A stretch of DNA of 55,774 nucleotides from Ruminiclostridium sp. (GCA_017941355.1 JAGAWN010000245.1:1-55774), one strand, 5' to 3'; shown: positions 30,861-39,756, counted from the stretch's first letter. Made by a program: numbers and translations. Notes: generated by a model not told the origin, from the sequence alone.

Positions 30861-32555
30861 AGCACCCGATATGAATATTTTCCTGTAGGTATCAAAATCC
30901 AGCCACTTTCCGAAAAGCTCCGGAAGTGTGCTTTCATCGGAGTTTTCGTATTCATAGATGAACTTTTTTACATCTTCGCCGGTCTTTGCGAGAACTGCAA
31001 ACCCCCGCCCGTTGACTATCGGTGCCGAGCAGTCATAGCTGTATTCGTCAAAGCTTATCAGACGTTCGACCTTTCTGCCGCGTATCAGCACCGCTACCCT
31101 GTCACGCATCACAATGACATCAAAATCGTCGGGGTAAGCAAAACTCTTTCCGTGTGTGGGTATTTCGTCACCCACGCGGAATGTGCTGTTTATGGTCTGC
31201 GAATGGAACACATTGTAGCTGTTTACATCATAATAGAATTCCTCGAACAGATCTCCCCTCGCTTTCAGAACGCCGTCCGTGAAAGCGGCTTTTTCCTGTC
31301 CGGAAGCGCTCTTGTCATAGACATTCTCGACAACTCCGCAGGCTGCTGTCATGTTTGTCACGCGGTCAATGAGTATAAGTTCGCCGAGAGTTCTGTGAAG
31401 TGCGAATCTGTCTGCTGTCACCGGTTCGGAAAGCTTGATAGTGCAGCGTGCGATCTCGTTTTTATGCAGAGTTTCAGCAGGTATATGCTCGCCTGTGTTC
31501 ACATCGACGGAATACTTTATGCCGGTCACAACTGCGGGTATCATTTTCGTTCCCAATTTCACTATGCAGTCATCGCCGATGTTCAGCTCACTGTCGTCTG
31601 TCCAGAGCAGCGAAACGTCAAGTGTTCCGTAAGCGGCAAGGTTTTCGTCTGTGGTTATCACGCACCCGCGGGAAACATCGACCTCCCTGTCAAGCGAGAT
31701 TGTCACCGGCTGCCCCGCATACGCGGTATCGGCTTGCTTATCGGTGACAAGTATTCCTTTGACAGTCGCAGTCTCACCGCTGGGAAGTGTTCTTACGGTA
31801 TCTCCGACAGATATGCCGCCGGCTTCCACCTGACCTTGAAAACCTCTGAATGTCCGGTCGGGACGGCAGACGCGCTGCACCGGCATATAAAACTTTTCGG
31901 TACTGCCGCTTTCGCCGACATCAACATTCTCAAGATACTCAAGAAGCGGTTCTCCGGCATACCACGGCATATTGCCGGAATGTGCCGTCACGTTGTCGCC
32001 GGCAGTTGCGGAAAGCGGTATCAACTTGATATCCGGCAGTCCCAGTTCCCCGGCAAGCGCGTTTATATCGGCAAGTATCGTATTGAACCGCTCTTCGCTG
32101 TACTGCACAAGATCCATTTTGTTCACCGCGAAAACGTAATGCCGTATTCCCATGAGACTGCAAATGCGGGCGTGTCGTCGTGTCTGCACCAGAACGCCCT
32201 GCGACGCGTCAACGAGTATAACCGCGAGTTCCGCGAATGAAGCGCCGACTGCCATATTGCGGGTATATTCCTCGTGTCCGGGAGTATCCGCGACGATGAA
32301 GCTTCGTGAATCGGTAGTGAAGTATCGGTACGCAACATCAATCGTTATCCCCTGTTCGCGTTCTGCCATAAGCCCGTCAAGAAGCAGAGAGTAATCGATA
32401 GCGCCGCCTGTGCTGCCGACCTTGCTGTCAAGCTCCAGCGCCTTTTCCTGATCGGCGTAGATGAGCTTCGCGTCATAGAGGATATGTCCGATAAGTGTGG
32501 ATTTTCCGTCATCGACACTGCCGCAGGTTATGAATTTCAAGAGTCCTTTGCTCAT
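30852..32555 (-). CDS. cysN: Sulfate adenylyltransferase subunit 1 (GTPase)
   Basis: Protein of 567 residues, the GTPase half of ATP sulfurylase, coupling GTP hydrolysis to APS formation from sulfate. GTPase motifs: GSVDDGKSTLIG, DTPGHEEYTRN and NKMDLVQ. The C-terminal ~120 residues beyond the usual CysN domains contain no P-loop, so no APS kinase (CysC) is fused. The ATG shares a base with the cysD stop (TAATG). It is the last gene of the metY-to-cysN operon. Confidence 0.95.
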   Translation of the reverse strand: MSKGLLKFITCGSVDDGKSTLIGHILYDAKLIYADQEKALELDSKVGSTGGAIDYSLLLDGLMAEREQGITIDVAYRYFTTDSRSFIVADTPGHEEYTRNMAVGASFAELAVILVDASQGVLVQTRRHARICSLMGIRHYVFAVNKMDLVQYSEERFNTILADINALAGELGLPDIKLIPLSATAGDNVTAHSGNMPWYAGEPLLEYLENVDVGESGSTEKFYMPVQRVCRPDRTFRGFQGQVEAGGISVGDTVRTLPSGETATVKGILVTDKQADTAYAGQPVTISLDREVDVSRGCVITTDENLAAYGTLDVSLLWTDDSELNIGDDCIVKLGTKMIPAVVTGIKYSVDVNTGEHIPAETLHKNEIARCTIKLSEPVTADRFALHRTLGELILIDRVTNMTAACGVVENVYDKSASGQEKAAFTDGVLKARGDLFEEFYYDVNSYNVFHSQTINSTFRVGDEIPTHGKSFAYPDDFDVIVMRDRVAVLIRGRKVERLISFDEYSYDCSAPIVNGRGFAVLAKTGEDVKKFIYEYENSDESTLPELFGKWLDFDTYRKIFISGAYI

Positions 32556-33454
32556 TAAAAGTACCCCTCCCTCTTTCTGCGCTCCATGCTTCCCGCGGCT
32601 TCGTTGTCTATAACGCGGGAAGTGCGCTCCGATTCAACGCTTGCGAGAGTTTCTTCTATTATCTCGTCCAGCGTGGAGGCGGTGGATTCGATACCGCCGG
32701 TAAGCGGGTAACAGCCGAGTGTACGGAAACGCACGGACTTCATCTGCGGCACTTCCCCCTCTTTAAGCGGGAACCGCTCGTCATCTACCATTATGATATT
32801 GCCGTCACGCTCCACCACCGGACGTTCAGCCGCGAAATAGAGCGGAACAATGTCTATGTTCTCGCGGCGTATATACTGCCATATATCCTTTTCCGTCCAG
32901 TTTGAGATCGGGAAAACGCGTATGCTCTCGCCCTTGTTGATCTTCGTATTGTAGAGCTTCCACATCTCGGGACGCTGGTTTTTCGGATCCCACGCGTGTG
33001 AAGCACTTCGGAAAGAGAAGATACGTTCTTTTGCACGCGACTTTTCCTCGTCGCGTCTGCCGCCGCCGAATGCAGCGGTGAAGCCGTATTTGTCAAGTGC
33101 CTGTTTCAGTGCCTGTGTTTTCATTATATCCGTGTATGCAGCACCGTGGTCAAAGGGATTGATGCCGCGCTTTACTCCGTCCTCGTTGATATATTCCAGC
33201 ATTTCGATACCAAGCTTCTTTGCCGTCTCATCACGGAATTTTATCATTTCTTTGAATTTCCACGTTGTGTTGACGTGCAGGAACGGAAACGGAGGCTTTT
33301 CCGGGTAGAAAGCTTTCAGCGCAAGATGCAGCATTACGCTGCTGTCCTTTCCGATGGAGTACAGCATAACCGGCTTTTCACATTCCGCAGCCACTTCACG
33401 GATTATGTATATCGCTTCTGCTTCAAGTTCATCAAGATGCGATAATTCAGCCAT
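32555..33454 (-). CDS. cysD: Sulfate adenylyltransferase subunit 2
   Basis: Protein of 299 residues, the catalytic half of ATP sulfurylase. The PP-loop [18 protein letters not shown], the [12 protein letters not shown] segment, [15 protein letters not shown] and the C-terminal ERKKREGYF-like end are family hallmarks. ATG 33454 has AGGAGATGATGAA upstream; the longer frame overlaps aprB. It forms APS with CysN, which is then reduced by the adjacent AprBA. Confidence 0.96.
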   Translation of the reverse strand: MAELSHLDELEAEAIYIIREVAAECEKPVMLYSIGKDSSVMLHLALKAFYPEKPPFPFLHVNTTWKFKEMIKFRDETAKKLGIEMLEYINEDGVKRGINPFDHGAAYTDIMKTQALKQALDKYGFTAAFGGGRRDEEKSRAKERIFSFRSASHAWDPKNQRPEMWKLYNTKINKGESIRVFPISNWTEKDIWQYIRRENIDIVPLYFAAERPVVERDGNIIMVDDERFPLKEGEVPQMKSVRFRTLGCYPLTGGIESTASTLDEIIEETLASVESERTSRVIDNEAAGSMERRKREGYF

Positions 33455-33465
33455 TTCATCATCTC

Positions 33466-33780
33466 CTAATACTTGTTTGATTCTTTTGTATCCACTGTGA
33501 CGGTTGTTATCCCGCCGTCCGGAAATTCTATTATCCAATCGAGCAGTTCTCCGCGCTTCAAGGTGTGCATACGGCTTCCGGTACCGCCCATGTCCGCGCC
33601 GAGATAAAACCTTATCGCCTGCACGGGACATTCTTTAAGGCAGCTTGTGCAGCCCCAGCAATCCCGCGGGTACTTTATATACGCACGTTTGTTTTCGTCA
33701 AGAGCGATAAGTGTCCCGGGACAGACATCGCGGCACTTGCCGCAGCCGACACACTTCTGTTTGTTTATCTCAATGCTCAC
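33466..33780 (-). CDS. aprB: Adenylylsulfate reductase beta subunit-like dicluster ferredoxin
   Basis: Protein of 104 residues with two 4Fe-4S motifs: [13 protein letters not shown] (from residue 10) and [12 protein letters not shown] (from about 41), and a C-terminal tail [12 protein letters not shown] of the AprB type. It transfers electrons to the FAD of AprA for reduction of APS to sulfite. It overlaps aprA by 4 nt. It is shorter than dissimilatory AprB (about 150), as in assimilatory-type clusters of Firmicutes. Confidence 0.85.
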   Translation of the reverse strand: MSIEINKQKCVGCGKCRDVCPGTLIALDENKRAYIKYPRDCWGCTSCLKECPVQAIRFYLGADMGGTGSRMHTLKRGELLDWIIEFPDGGITTVTVDTKESNKY

Positions 33781-35432
33781 GGAGTTTTCACCCGCCTTAG
33801 TATTATCTCTGTATTCCCGTTTTCAAAGCGTGAGTTCACAAAAACACTCCACTTCACGTCATCACGCTCCGGATAGTCTGTATTCTCCGCGAAGCAGTGC
33901 CAGCGCGTTTCCTGCCGCGCTTTCAGATGCGCTATGACCGTTCTGCATACCGTCAGACGCTCCCGCAGTTCGTATATATACATAAGCTCCTGCATATCGC
34001 CTGCGTGAAGTGTATCGGACAGCCTTTGCAGCTGCACTATACGGCGGTCTGCTTCATCAAGCGTTTTTTCCGAAAACCTGTAATTTGTTCCTATGCCGCC
34101 CGCGTAGCTGTCCATTGCAGTCTGCATTGCTTCTTCAAGCTGCTCTGCGGTGTAAGGGGAATCACCATTGGAGAGAAAACCGGATATCTCGTTTTCGCGG
34201 AGTGCGATCTCTTCTTCGGGTATCTTTCCCGCCGCGCCGTTCTCAAGGTATCTGCACATCGCAAGTGCCGCTATCTCACCCTCGGCAAGCGCACCGGTGA
34301 CGTATTTCTGCGGCGCGCCGCCTGCCGCGTCTCCGGCGGCATACAGTCCCGGTATCGTTGTTGCACGGTCTGTGTCCACCCAGAATCCGCTTGCCGTATG
34401 TCCTCCGACTATGTACGGCTCCGTACCCTCGATCTCAACATCATGCCCCGACGGCATTTCTCCGCTTTCTGCCCAGTGAAGAGTCTGCGAGGGTGCCATA
34501 TTCAGGTAAGCTTTAAGCAGCGACTGCTCCTGTTCCTCAGTGATACCGGAAGTCCGCAGATAGCACGGTCCCCTGCCCTGCACATTCTCGTTCACTGTTC
34601 CGTAAACACGCTCGGAAGTGGTAAGTCCGTATTTCTGTTCATACACCTCTCCGAGTGCATTTACCTGTTTTGCTCCAACACCCTGCGCAAGCGTTCCTGT
34701 GGGCGCGATCGTGTTCTTGCAGCGCAGTGCGATGAATCTCATCTCAAACGTGGTCATCTCCGCGCCGTGACGTATTCCCATAGCGTAACCCGCGCCGGTG
34801 TTGAACGGGCAGTACCACATCTTGTGCCGCGAAAAGCCGGGATTGTTCGGCCTGTAAAGCCCTGCCGCGCCGCCCGTTGCAATAAGAACGGCGGACGCTT
34901 CGATAACATAGAAAGTATCGTTTTCTATGCTTATTCCGAATGCGCCGTTCACGCGGTTCCCGGTAACGGAAATGTCAATAATGTTCACGCGGTTGAGTAT
35001 GCGCACATTTTTCTGACGCTCCGCCATTCCCGCAAGCAGCGGCTTTATGTTCTCGCCGTTTATCTTGATGTTGCGGTTCCCGCGGGTAACATACTTTCCT
35101 TTCGCGTCTTTGAGGATAACAAGCCCCTCTTTTTCAAGGCGCTCCGTTACAGCATTCAGCCTTTCCGAAAGCGAAAGAAGAAGATCCTCCCTCGCGATCC
35201 CCGCAGCGTCTTTCATGCAGTAATCAACATAATCCTGCGGAGTTCTTCCCTCGGTGATATACGCATTCAGCGCGTTCACTCCGGCAGCGAGACAGCCGCT
35301 TCGCTTAATGTGGGCTTTCTCACATATCAGTATGTTTTTATCCGAATTTTCGGCGGCAGTGACTGCCGCGTAGCACCCGGCAGTACCGCCGCCGATTATC
35401 AGTATATCGGTTCTGATCTTTTCTGTTTTCAT
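33777..35432 (-). CDS. aprA: Adenylylsulfate reductase alpha subunit-like flavoprotein
   Basis: Protein of 551 residues of the fumarate-reductase/AprA flavoprotein family. FAD motif IIGGGTAGCYAAVTAAE at the N-terminus, HIKRSGCLAAGVNALNAYI, VLIATGGAAGLYRPN and RFIALRCKNTIAPTG match AprA more than SdhA or NadB. AprA reduces APS to sulfite and AMP. Dissimilatory forms are about 620-660 residues; this one is short. Neighbours cysDN and aprB, and the absence of a PAPS reductase or APS kinase, support an APS reductase role. Confidence 0.85.
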   Translation of the reverse strand: MKTEKIRTDILIIGGGTAGCYAAVTAAENSDKNILICEKAHIKRSGCLAAGVNALNAYITEGRTPQDYVDYCMKDAAGIAREDLLLSLSERLNAVTERLEKEGLVILKDAKGKYVTRGNRNIKINGENIKPLLAGMAERQKNVRILNRVNIIDISVTGNRVNGAFGISIENDTFYVIEASAVLIATGGAAGLYRPNNPGFSRHKMWYCPFNTGAGYAMGIRHGAEMTTFEMRFIALRCKNTIAPTGTLAQGVGAKQVNALGEVYEQKYGLTTSERVYGTVNENVQGRGPCYLRTSGITEEQEQSLLKAYLNMAPSQTLHWAESGEMPSGHDVEIEGTEPYIVGGHTASGFWVDTDRATTIPGLYAAGDAAGGAPQKYVTGALAEGEIAALAMCRYLENGAAGKIPEEEIALRENEISGFLSNGDSPYTAEQLEEAMQTAMDSYAGGIGTNYRFSEKTLDEADRRIVQLQRLSDTLHAGDMQELMYIYELRERLTVCRTVIAHLKARQETRWHCFAENTDYPERDDVKWSVFVNSRFENGNTEIILRRVKTP

Positions 35433-35836
35433 TCTATTACAAGTTCTTCCTTTGTTGCTTCATTGTTTTCAACATGGAAAGAATTTAGGACAGGTTCCTC
35501 GTCCATAAGCGAGAGTATCATATAGCTTGCCTTGCTGTCGTATGCAAGTCTCTTATCCTCGTCGGACGGACGGGAAGGAGAAACGGGATGGGAATGCCAG
35601 TTGCCGAGCGGCACAAGCCCGTTCGCGCGCATATCTTTCACCGCTGCGAGCTGTTCTTTCGGGTCAAGCGTGAAATGCTCCTCCGCGTGGTCTGTATTGG
35701 TGAGAATATACACCTTTTCGATGTACTTATCGCCGTTCTCCGTCCGTCCCGCGATCAGCCCGCAGGCTTCGACCGGAGCCTCTTTACGGGCGTGCTCAAG
35801 TATTTTCTCGTAGTCTTTTCTATACATTCTTATCAT
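35429..35836 (-). CDS. hcyD: JAMM/Mov34 metalloprotease for the sulfur carrier (HcyD-like)
   Basis: Protein of 135 residues. The JAMM motif is complete: Glu23, His81 and His83 in GNWHSHP, then SRPSDEDKR with Ser91 and Asp94. Such proteases trim the residues after the GG of a sulfur carrier. The carrier in this operon ends in GGGR, so it needs such trimming before activation. In Wolinella succinogenes HcyD removes the C-terminal residue of HcyS; the assignment here is by this parallel. It overlaps aprA by 4 nt. Confidence 0.8.
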   Translation of the reverse strand: MIRMYRKDYEKILEHARKEAPVEACGLIAGRTENGDKYIEKVYILTNTDHAEEHFTLDPKEQLAAVKDMRANGLVPLGNWHSHPVSPSRPSDEDKRLAYDSKASYMILSLMDEEPVLNSFHVENNEATKEELVIE

Positions 35837-35859
35837 AATTATCTACCTGTCTGTAAAGT

Positions 35860-36666
35860 TCAGTGATCGGTGCATTCAGCCTGTTCGTAATCTATCAGTT
35901 CCGTGATCGTCGGGTGATCTCCGCATACTGCGCAATTATGCGTATCTGACGGCAGCTTCACCTTGCGCCATTCCATTTTGAGTGCATCGAATGTGAGCAG
36001 GTATCCGGTCAGCAGATCACCCGCGCCTACTATGTACTTTACCGCTTCCATAGCCTGAAGGCTTCCTATCACGCCGCCCATTGCGCCGATGACTCCCGCC
36101 TGTTTGCAGGTAGGTACAGCGTCCTTCGGAGGGGGATTTTTGAATACGCAGCGGTAGCATGGTCCCTGTCCGGGAACGTATGTCATGAGCTGACCTTTGA
36201 AGCGGATTATACCGGCGTGGGAAAAGGGCTTCTTTGCCATGACGCAGGCATCGTTTATCAGAAACTTCGCGGGGAAATTGTCTGTCCCGTCAAGTATGAA
36301 ATCGTAGTCTTTGATAAGATCGAGAACATTCTCGCTTGTAACGAAAGTATGATATGTGTTTACCGTAACATCGGGATTTATAGCTTCCATTGTTTCCTTT
36401 GCGGACTGAACTTTCGGCTTTCCGATATCGGCGGTGGCGTGTATGACCTGTCTCTGGAGATTTGAAAGATCGACCTCGTCCGCGTCAGCTATGCCTATCG
36501 TGCCTACTCCCGCAGCGGCGAGATACAGAGCGGCGGGCGCACCGAGACCTCCCGCGCCGATTATGAGGACTTTCGCGTTTGCAAGTTTTTTCTGTCCTTT
36601 CGCGCCGACTTCCTTTAGGATAATGTGACGTGAGTAGCGTTCGAGCTGTTCATTTGTGAATGCCAT
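35860..36666 (-). CDS. hcyF: ThiF/MoeB-type adenylyltransferase for the sulfur carrier (HcyF-like)
   Basis: Protein of 268 residues, an E1-like enzyme that adenylates the C-terminal Gly of a ThiS/MoaD-type carrier. ATP motif IIGAGGLGAPAALYLAAAG with the IADADEVDLSNLQRQ segment; zinc Cys pairs CYRC and CAVC. It stands between the carrier gene and the JAMM protease gene, so it is probably the HcyF of the thiocarboxylate pathway rather than ThiF. ATG 36666 follows GGAGG. Confidence 0.88.
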   Translation of the reverse strand: MAFTNEQLERYSRHIILKEVGAKGQKKLANAKVLIIGAGGLGAPAALYLAAAGVGTIGIADADEVDLSNLQRQVIHATADIGKPKVQSAKETMEAINPDVTVNTYHTFVTSENVLDLIKDYDFILDGTDNFPAKFLINDACVMAKKPFSHAGIIRFKGQLMTYVPGQGPCYRCVFKNPPPKDAVPTCKQAGVIGAMGGVIGSLQAMEAVKYIVGAGDLLTGYLLTFDALKMEWRKVKLPSDTHNCAVCGDHPTITELIDYEQAECTDH

Positions 36667-36676
36667 TGCTGCCTCC

Positions 36677-36883
36677 TTATCTGCCGCCGCCCATGAAATA
36701 CAGGAACTCTACCGAATCCCCGTCTTTTATGACGGTTTCCGCAAAAGAACCGCTCTCCACGAACTCGTCGTTCACTGTGACTGTAACGTATTCGGGAGTT
36801 TCCACATTTTCAAGCTCGATAAGCTTTGCAACGGTAATTCCGTCCTCAACTTCCTTTTTTACACCTGCAACTGTAATGTTCAT
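36677..36883 (-). CDS. hcyS: ThiS/MoaD-like sulfur carrier (HcyS-like) with GGGR tail
   Basis: Protein of 68 residues, a ubiquitin-like sulfur carrier. It ends FLYFMGGGR, so the C-terminal residue is Arg, not Gly. Removal of it by the adjacent JAMM protease would leave a Gly-Gly end for adenylation. The thiocarboxylate would then be the sulfur donor for MetY. ATG 36883 follows AAAGGAGA. HcyS of Wolinella is the closest functional parallel. Confidence 0.85.
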   Translation of the reverse strand: MNITVAGVKKEVEDGITVAKLIELENVETPEYVTVTVNDEFVESGSFAETVIKDGDSVEFLYFMGGGR

Positions 36884-36902
36884 TATGTTGTCTCCTTTTG
36901 TT

Positions 36903-37220
36903 TTATTGCAATTTCTCAAATTCCGCTAAAATATCAGCTTTCTTCGCCGCGCCGCGTATCCGGGAAACCTCGCCGCCGTTTCTGAAGAATATCAGCGTCG
37001 GTGAAGCCTGCACCTCGTATTTATCCACAAGCTCCTGCTCGTAACCCACATTCACTTTGTATATATCAAGCTTTCCGTCAAGCTCGCTCTCAAGCTGCGA
37101 AAGCACGGGAGAAAGCATCTTGCACGGTACGCAGCTGTCGGAGTAGAAATCCACGAGAACCGGCTTTTCCGCGTTCAGCACTTTTTCCCCGAATTCCGCG
37201 GACGTTATCCTTGCAGCCAT
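36903..37220 (-). CDS. trxA: Thioredoxin
   Basis: Protein of 105 residues with a thioredoxin fold and the active site SCVPCKM, CVPC rather than CGPC. It starts directly at the tusA stop (TGA then ATG), so it is tightly coupled to the sulfur transfer genes and may serve them as reductant. The rest, including the cis-Pro in QASPTLIFF, is ordinary. Confidence 0.92.
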   Translation of the reverse strand: MAARITSAEFGEKVLNAEKPVLVDFYSDSCVPCKMLSPVLSQLESELDGKLDIYKVNVGYEQELVDKYEVQASPTLIFFRNGGEVSRIRGAAKKADILAEFEKLQ

Positions 37221-37466
37221 TCAATCACCGACTTTCCGCACAATCAGCTGATATGTGCCGTCATCGTTCTGAGTAAGTTTCAGCACCTTGTGTCCCTCTT
37301 CCTTTATGCTGCGCGGGACATTCTGCACGGGTTCACCGTCGTTTAGCCGTATAGAAAGAATGTCTCCGTCATCAAGTTCTTCGAGTGCCACCTTCGCTTT
37401 CACGAATGTTACCGGGCATACCACATCTGTGATATCCACCGTATCTGTAATATCAAATTCAGCCAT
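37221..37466 (-). CDS. tusA: TusA-family sulfur transfer protein
   Basis: Protein of 81 residues with the TusA CPxP-like motif VVCPVTFVKAKVAL, the Cys being the persulfide carrier, and the C-terminal VRKVGD end. ATG 37466 has GGAGGCGATC 5 nt upstream; an upstream extension overlaps the sulfite reductase gene and is not family-like. It overlaps sir by 8 nt. It may pass sulfide or persulfide from the reductase to the carrier. Confidence 0.85.
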   Translation of the reverse strand: MAEFDITDTVDITDVVCPVTFVKAKVALEELDDGDILSIRLNDGEPVQNVPRSIKEEGHKVLKLTQNDDGTYQLIVRKVGD

Positions 37467-38322
37467 TGTTGATCGCCTCCAGTATTCTTTCTCTGAATTT
37501 ATCCTGCCCCACACGTTCGAGTGTGAAACGGAACCTCTCGCTGGGCTTTGCATTTTCCGCGAAAAACTCTATCGCAGCATCGCATACCCGCATAAGAGTA
37601 TCGTGATCGTCGATAAACGGAACTATCGGTTCACCCTTTGCTATGCTGTTCCCGAACAGTCCTCCGAAAGACACGATATAGCCGTTCACGCAGTCCCAAG
37701 CGTCTGTGGGACAGGCTTTGACGCAGCGTCCGCAGAAATTGCATTTACCTGGGTCAACCTCAACTTTGCCGTCGATGATCGTTATCGCGTTCGTCCGGCA
37801 GGTCTTTTCGCAGACTCCGCAGTTGATGCAGTCGGATTCCCGCCACTGCACCTTTATCCCGCCTTTGATACCGAGATCGTTTTCCTCGGCTTTCAGACAG
37901 TTGTTCTGACATCCGGTGATACCGAACTTGAACTTATGCGGAAGTTCTCTCGCGTAGTATCTCTCGTCAAGTTCCTTTGCAAGTTCGTATGTATCTATGC
38001 AGCCGCTGGGGCATATCGCGCTGCCCTGACAGGCGGTTATCGTGCGGACTCTCGGCCCGCATACTCCCGGCTGCACACCGCCCTCGTCAAGAGCGGCTTT
38101 CACCTCGTCTATCTGATCGAGTTTTATGAAAGGTATCTCGATACTCTGGCGCGAAGTGAGATGCACATGACCGTCGCCGTATTTCTCGGAAACTTCCGCT
38201 ATTTTCGCAAGCTGTCCGGCGGTAACATTACCGCCTACAACGCGCAGACGCAGAGAAAAGTTATCCTTTTGCTTCTGCCTCATAAAACCGCCTTTTTTGA
38301 GTGCCGAATAATCAACTGCCAT
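37459..38322 (-). CDS. Siroheme sulfite reductase with ferredoxin insert
   Basis: Protein of 287 residues of the nitrite/sulfite reductase family. The N-terminal domain ends in HLTSRQSIEIPF; the siroheme-4Fe-4S ligands are ACQGSAICPSGC and GCQNNC; a dicluster ferredoxin (CINCGVCEKTC, CNFCGRCVKACP) follows. It reduces sulfite to sulfide. It is a short, single-repeat type, as in anaerobic clusters and in the Sir of the HcyS pathway. ATG 38322 has AAAGGAG upstream. Siroheme would come from the neighbouring hemA operon. Confidence 0.9.
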   Translation of the reverse strand: MAVDYSALKKGGFMRQKQKDNFSLRLRVVGGNVTAGQLAKIAEVSEKYGDGHVHLTSRQSIEIPFIKLDQIDEVKAALDEGGVQPGVCGPRVRTITACQGSAICPSGCIDTYELAKELDERYYARELPHKFKFGITGCQNNCLKAEENDLGIKGGIKVQWRESDCINCGVCEKTCRTNAITIIDGKVEVDPGKCNFCGRCVKACPTDAWDCVNGYIVSFGGLFGNSIAKGEPIVPFIDDHDTLMRVCDAAIEFFAENAKPSERFRFTLERVGQDKFRERILEAINNG

Positions 38323-38323
38323 A

Positions 38324-39556
38324 TTACTGCTCCTTTGAAAGTCTGACCGCATTTCCGAAATCTTCTATGAGATCTTCTATATCCTCAATGCCCACGCTTA
38401 CACGGATCGTATCTTCATACACTCCCGCGCTTTCACGCTGTTTTTCATCTGAATGAAGATATATCGTGCTTGCGGGGTGGATCACAAGTGTCCGCACATC
38501 GCCTATGTTGGTTGCGATAAGCGCGTATTTCAGGTTGTTAATCAGTCTGAACGCTTTTTCCTTGCTGCCCGCGCGTATCGTAAGTATCGCTCCGCCCTTT
38601 CCGTGAAGCTGCGTTCTCACAAGCGGGAAATATGGGTTATCTTCAAGAGCCGGGTAATTTACCGTTATGCCCTCCTGAGTCTGCAAAAACTCCGCAAGTT
38701 TCAGCGCGTTGTCACATATCCGCTCCATTCGCAGTCCCAGCGTTTCCAGTCCGACACAATTCATATACGCGTTGAACGGCGACAGACACGCTCCCGTATT
38801 TCTCCAGATACCGCCCCGCAGCTTTGCGAGATACGCGAACTTCCCGAATTTCTTATACTCTGCGAATCCGGAATATTTTGCGGTATTCCAGCGGAAGTTT
38901 CCGCTGTCGATGATGATCCCGCTTATGGAATTTCCTCCGCCGTTTATGTACTTTGAGGCTGAATGAACAACGATATCCGCACCGTGTTCAAACGGATGCA
39001 CAAGGTAAGGTGTAGCCGTGGTGCTGTCTATGATAAGCGGTATCCCGTGCTGATGACACACTTCCGATACTTTTTCAATATCAACGATATCAAGCTTAGG
39101 GTTTCCGATAAGTTCGGCAAAGACCGCTTTGGTATGCTCGTTTATCAGCGCTCTTATGCTGTCGGCAGTTACGTTATCGACGAAACGCGTCGTAATTCCG
39201 AGCTGTGTCAGATCCCCGAACAAATCTATCGTTCCTCCGAAGAGTCCGGAACCCGCTATCACTTCGTCCCCTGCCGAAAGCAGATTGAGAAGTGACATCG
39301 TAACCGCCGCCATACCCGACGAACAGGCTACAGCGCCTATTCCTCCCTCGATAGCCGCAATGCGCTTCTCAAACGCGTCAACAGTCGGGTTTCCGATACG
39401 GGAATACGCAAATCCCGCTGCCTGATTTGAGAATACTTTTTCAAGCTTTTCCGAGCTTTCGTGTGAGAATGCACTTACCTGATATATAGGAGTCTGAGTC
39501 GAGCCATGCCCGTATTCTCCGACACCGCCGTGTAAAAGAGACGTATTGAAATTCAC
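38324..39556 (-). CDS. metY: O-acetylhomoserine sulfhydrylase (MetY)
   Basis: Protein of 410 residues of the Cys/Met metabolism PLP family. The PLP Lys is in VHSASKYINGGGN; FAYSRIGNPTVDAFE and SSGMAAVTMSLLNLL are family marks. It makes homocysteine from O-acetylhomoserine and sulfide; in this operon the sulfur is probably delivered by the HcyS thiocarboxylate. GTG 39556 is the start, with only a weak ribosome binding site. First gene of the sulfur operon. Confidence 0.92.
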   Translation of the reverse strand: MNFNTSLLHGGVGEYGHGSTQTPIYQVSAFSHESSEKLEKVFSNQAAGFAYSRIGNPTVDAFEKRIAAIEGGIGAVACSSGMAAVTMSLLNLLSAGDEVIAGSGLFGGTIDLFGDLTQLGITTRFVDNVTADSIRALINEHTKAVFAELIGNPKLDIVDIEKVSEVCHQHGIPLIIDSTTATPYLVHPFEHGADIVVHSASKYINGGGNSISGIIIDSGNFRWNTAKYSGFAEYKKFGKFAYLAKLRGGIWRNTGACLSPFNAYMNCVGLETLGLRMERICDNALKLAEFLQTQEGITVNYPALEDNPYFPLVRTQLHGKGGAILTIRAGSKEKAFRLINNLKYALIATNIGDVRTLVIHPASTIYLHSDEKQRESAGVYEDTIRVSVGIEDIEDLIEDFGNAVRLSKEQ

Positions 39557-39587
39557 CGAACCACTGCTTTCTTAATGACTTTAAAAC

Positions 39588-39616
39588 ATTATAACCTATT
39601 TTTCATAGTAAGTCAA
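39588..39616 (-). promoter_or_regulatory. Promoter for metY/sulfur operon
   Basis: On the minus strand TTGACT (39611-39616), 17-bp spacer, TATAAT (39588-39593). Three related 7-mers (CAGTAGG at 39694-39700 and 39656-39662, CAATAGG at 39614-39620) lie at intervals of 38 and 42 bp on and upstream of it. Confidence 0.8.
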
Positions 39617-39723
39617 TAGGATTTAACGCTTTTCTACATATTATACATACAGAATCAGTAGGACATTAAAGTTTTTATCTATTCTTACCATTACAGTAGG
39701 TATTCATGCAGACAGTATAAATC

Positions 39724-39756
39724 ATGCCCCGAAGCAAAGTGAGCACTTCGGGGCAT
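39724..39756 (-). terminator. Terminator after hemL
   Basis: ATGCCCCGAAG (39724-39734) and CTTCGGGGCAT (39746-39756) make an 11-bp perfect stem, followed on the minus strand by a T-poor GATTTATAC. It closes the hem operon. Confidence 0.65.

Noticed and set aside
31152-32240. 362-codon plus-strand frame opposite cysN
   Set aside because: Shadow of cysN; no family pattern, no ribosome binding site.
33777-35432. Fumarate reductase or L-aspartate oxidase
   Set aside because: Same flavoprotein superfamily, but the neighbour ferredoxin and cysDN favour an APS reductase.
33897-35525. 542-codon open frame on the plus strand
   Set aside because: It is the mirror of aprA, composed of Arg/His/Cys-rich sequence with no domain; aprA on the other strand is clear.
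35860-36883. Thiamine (ThiF/ThiS) or molybdopterin pathway
   Set aside because: No thiG/thiH or moa genes; JAMM protease, sulfite reductase and MetY alongside point to the HcyS pathway.
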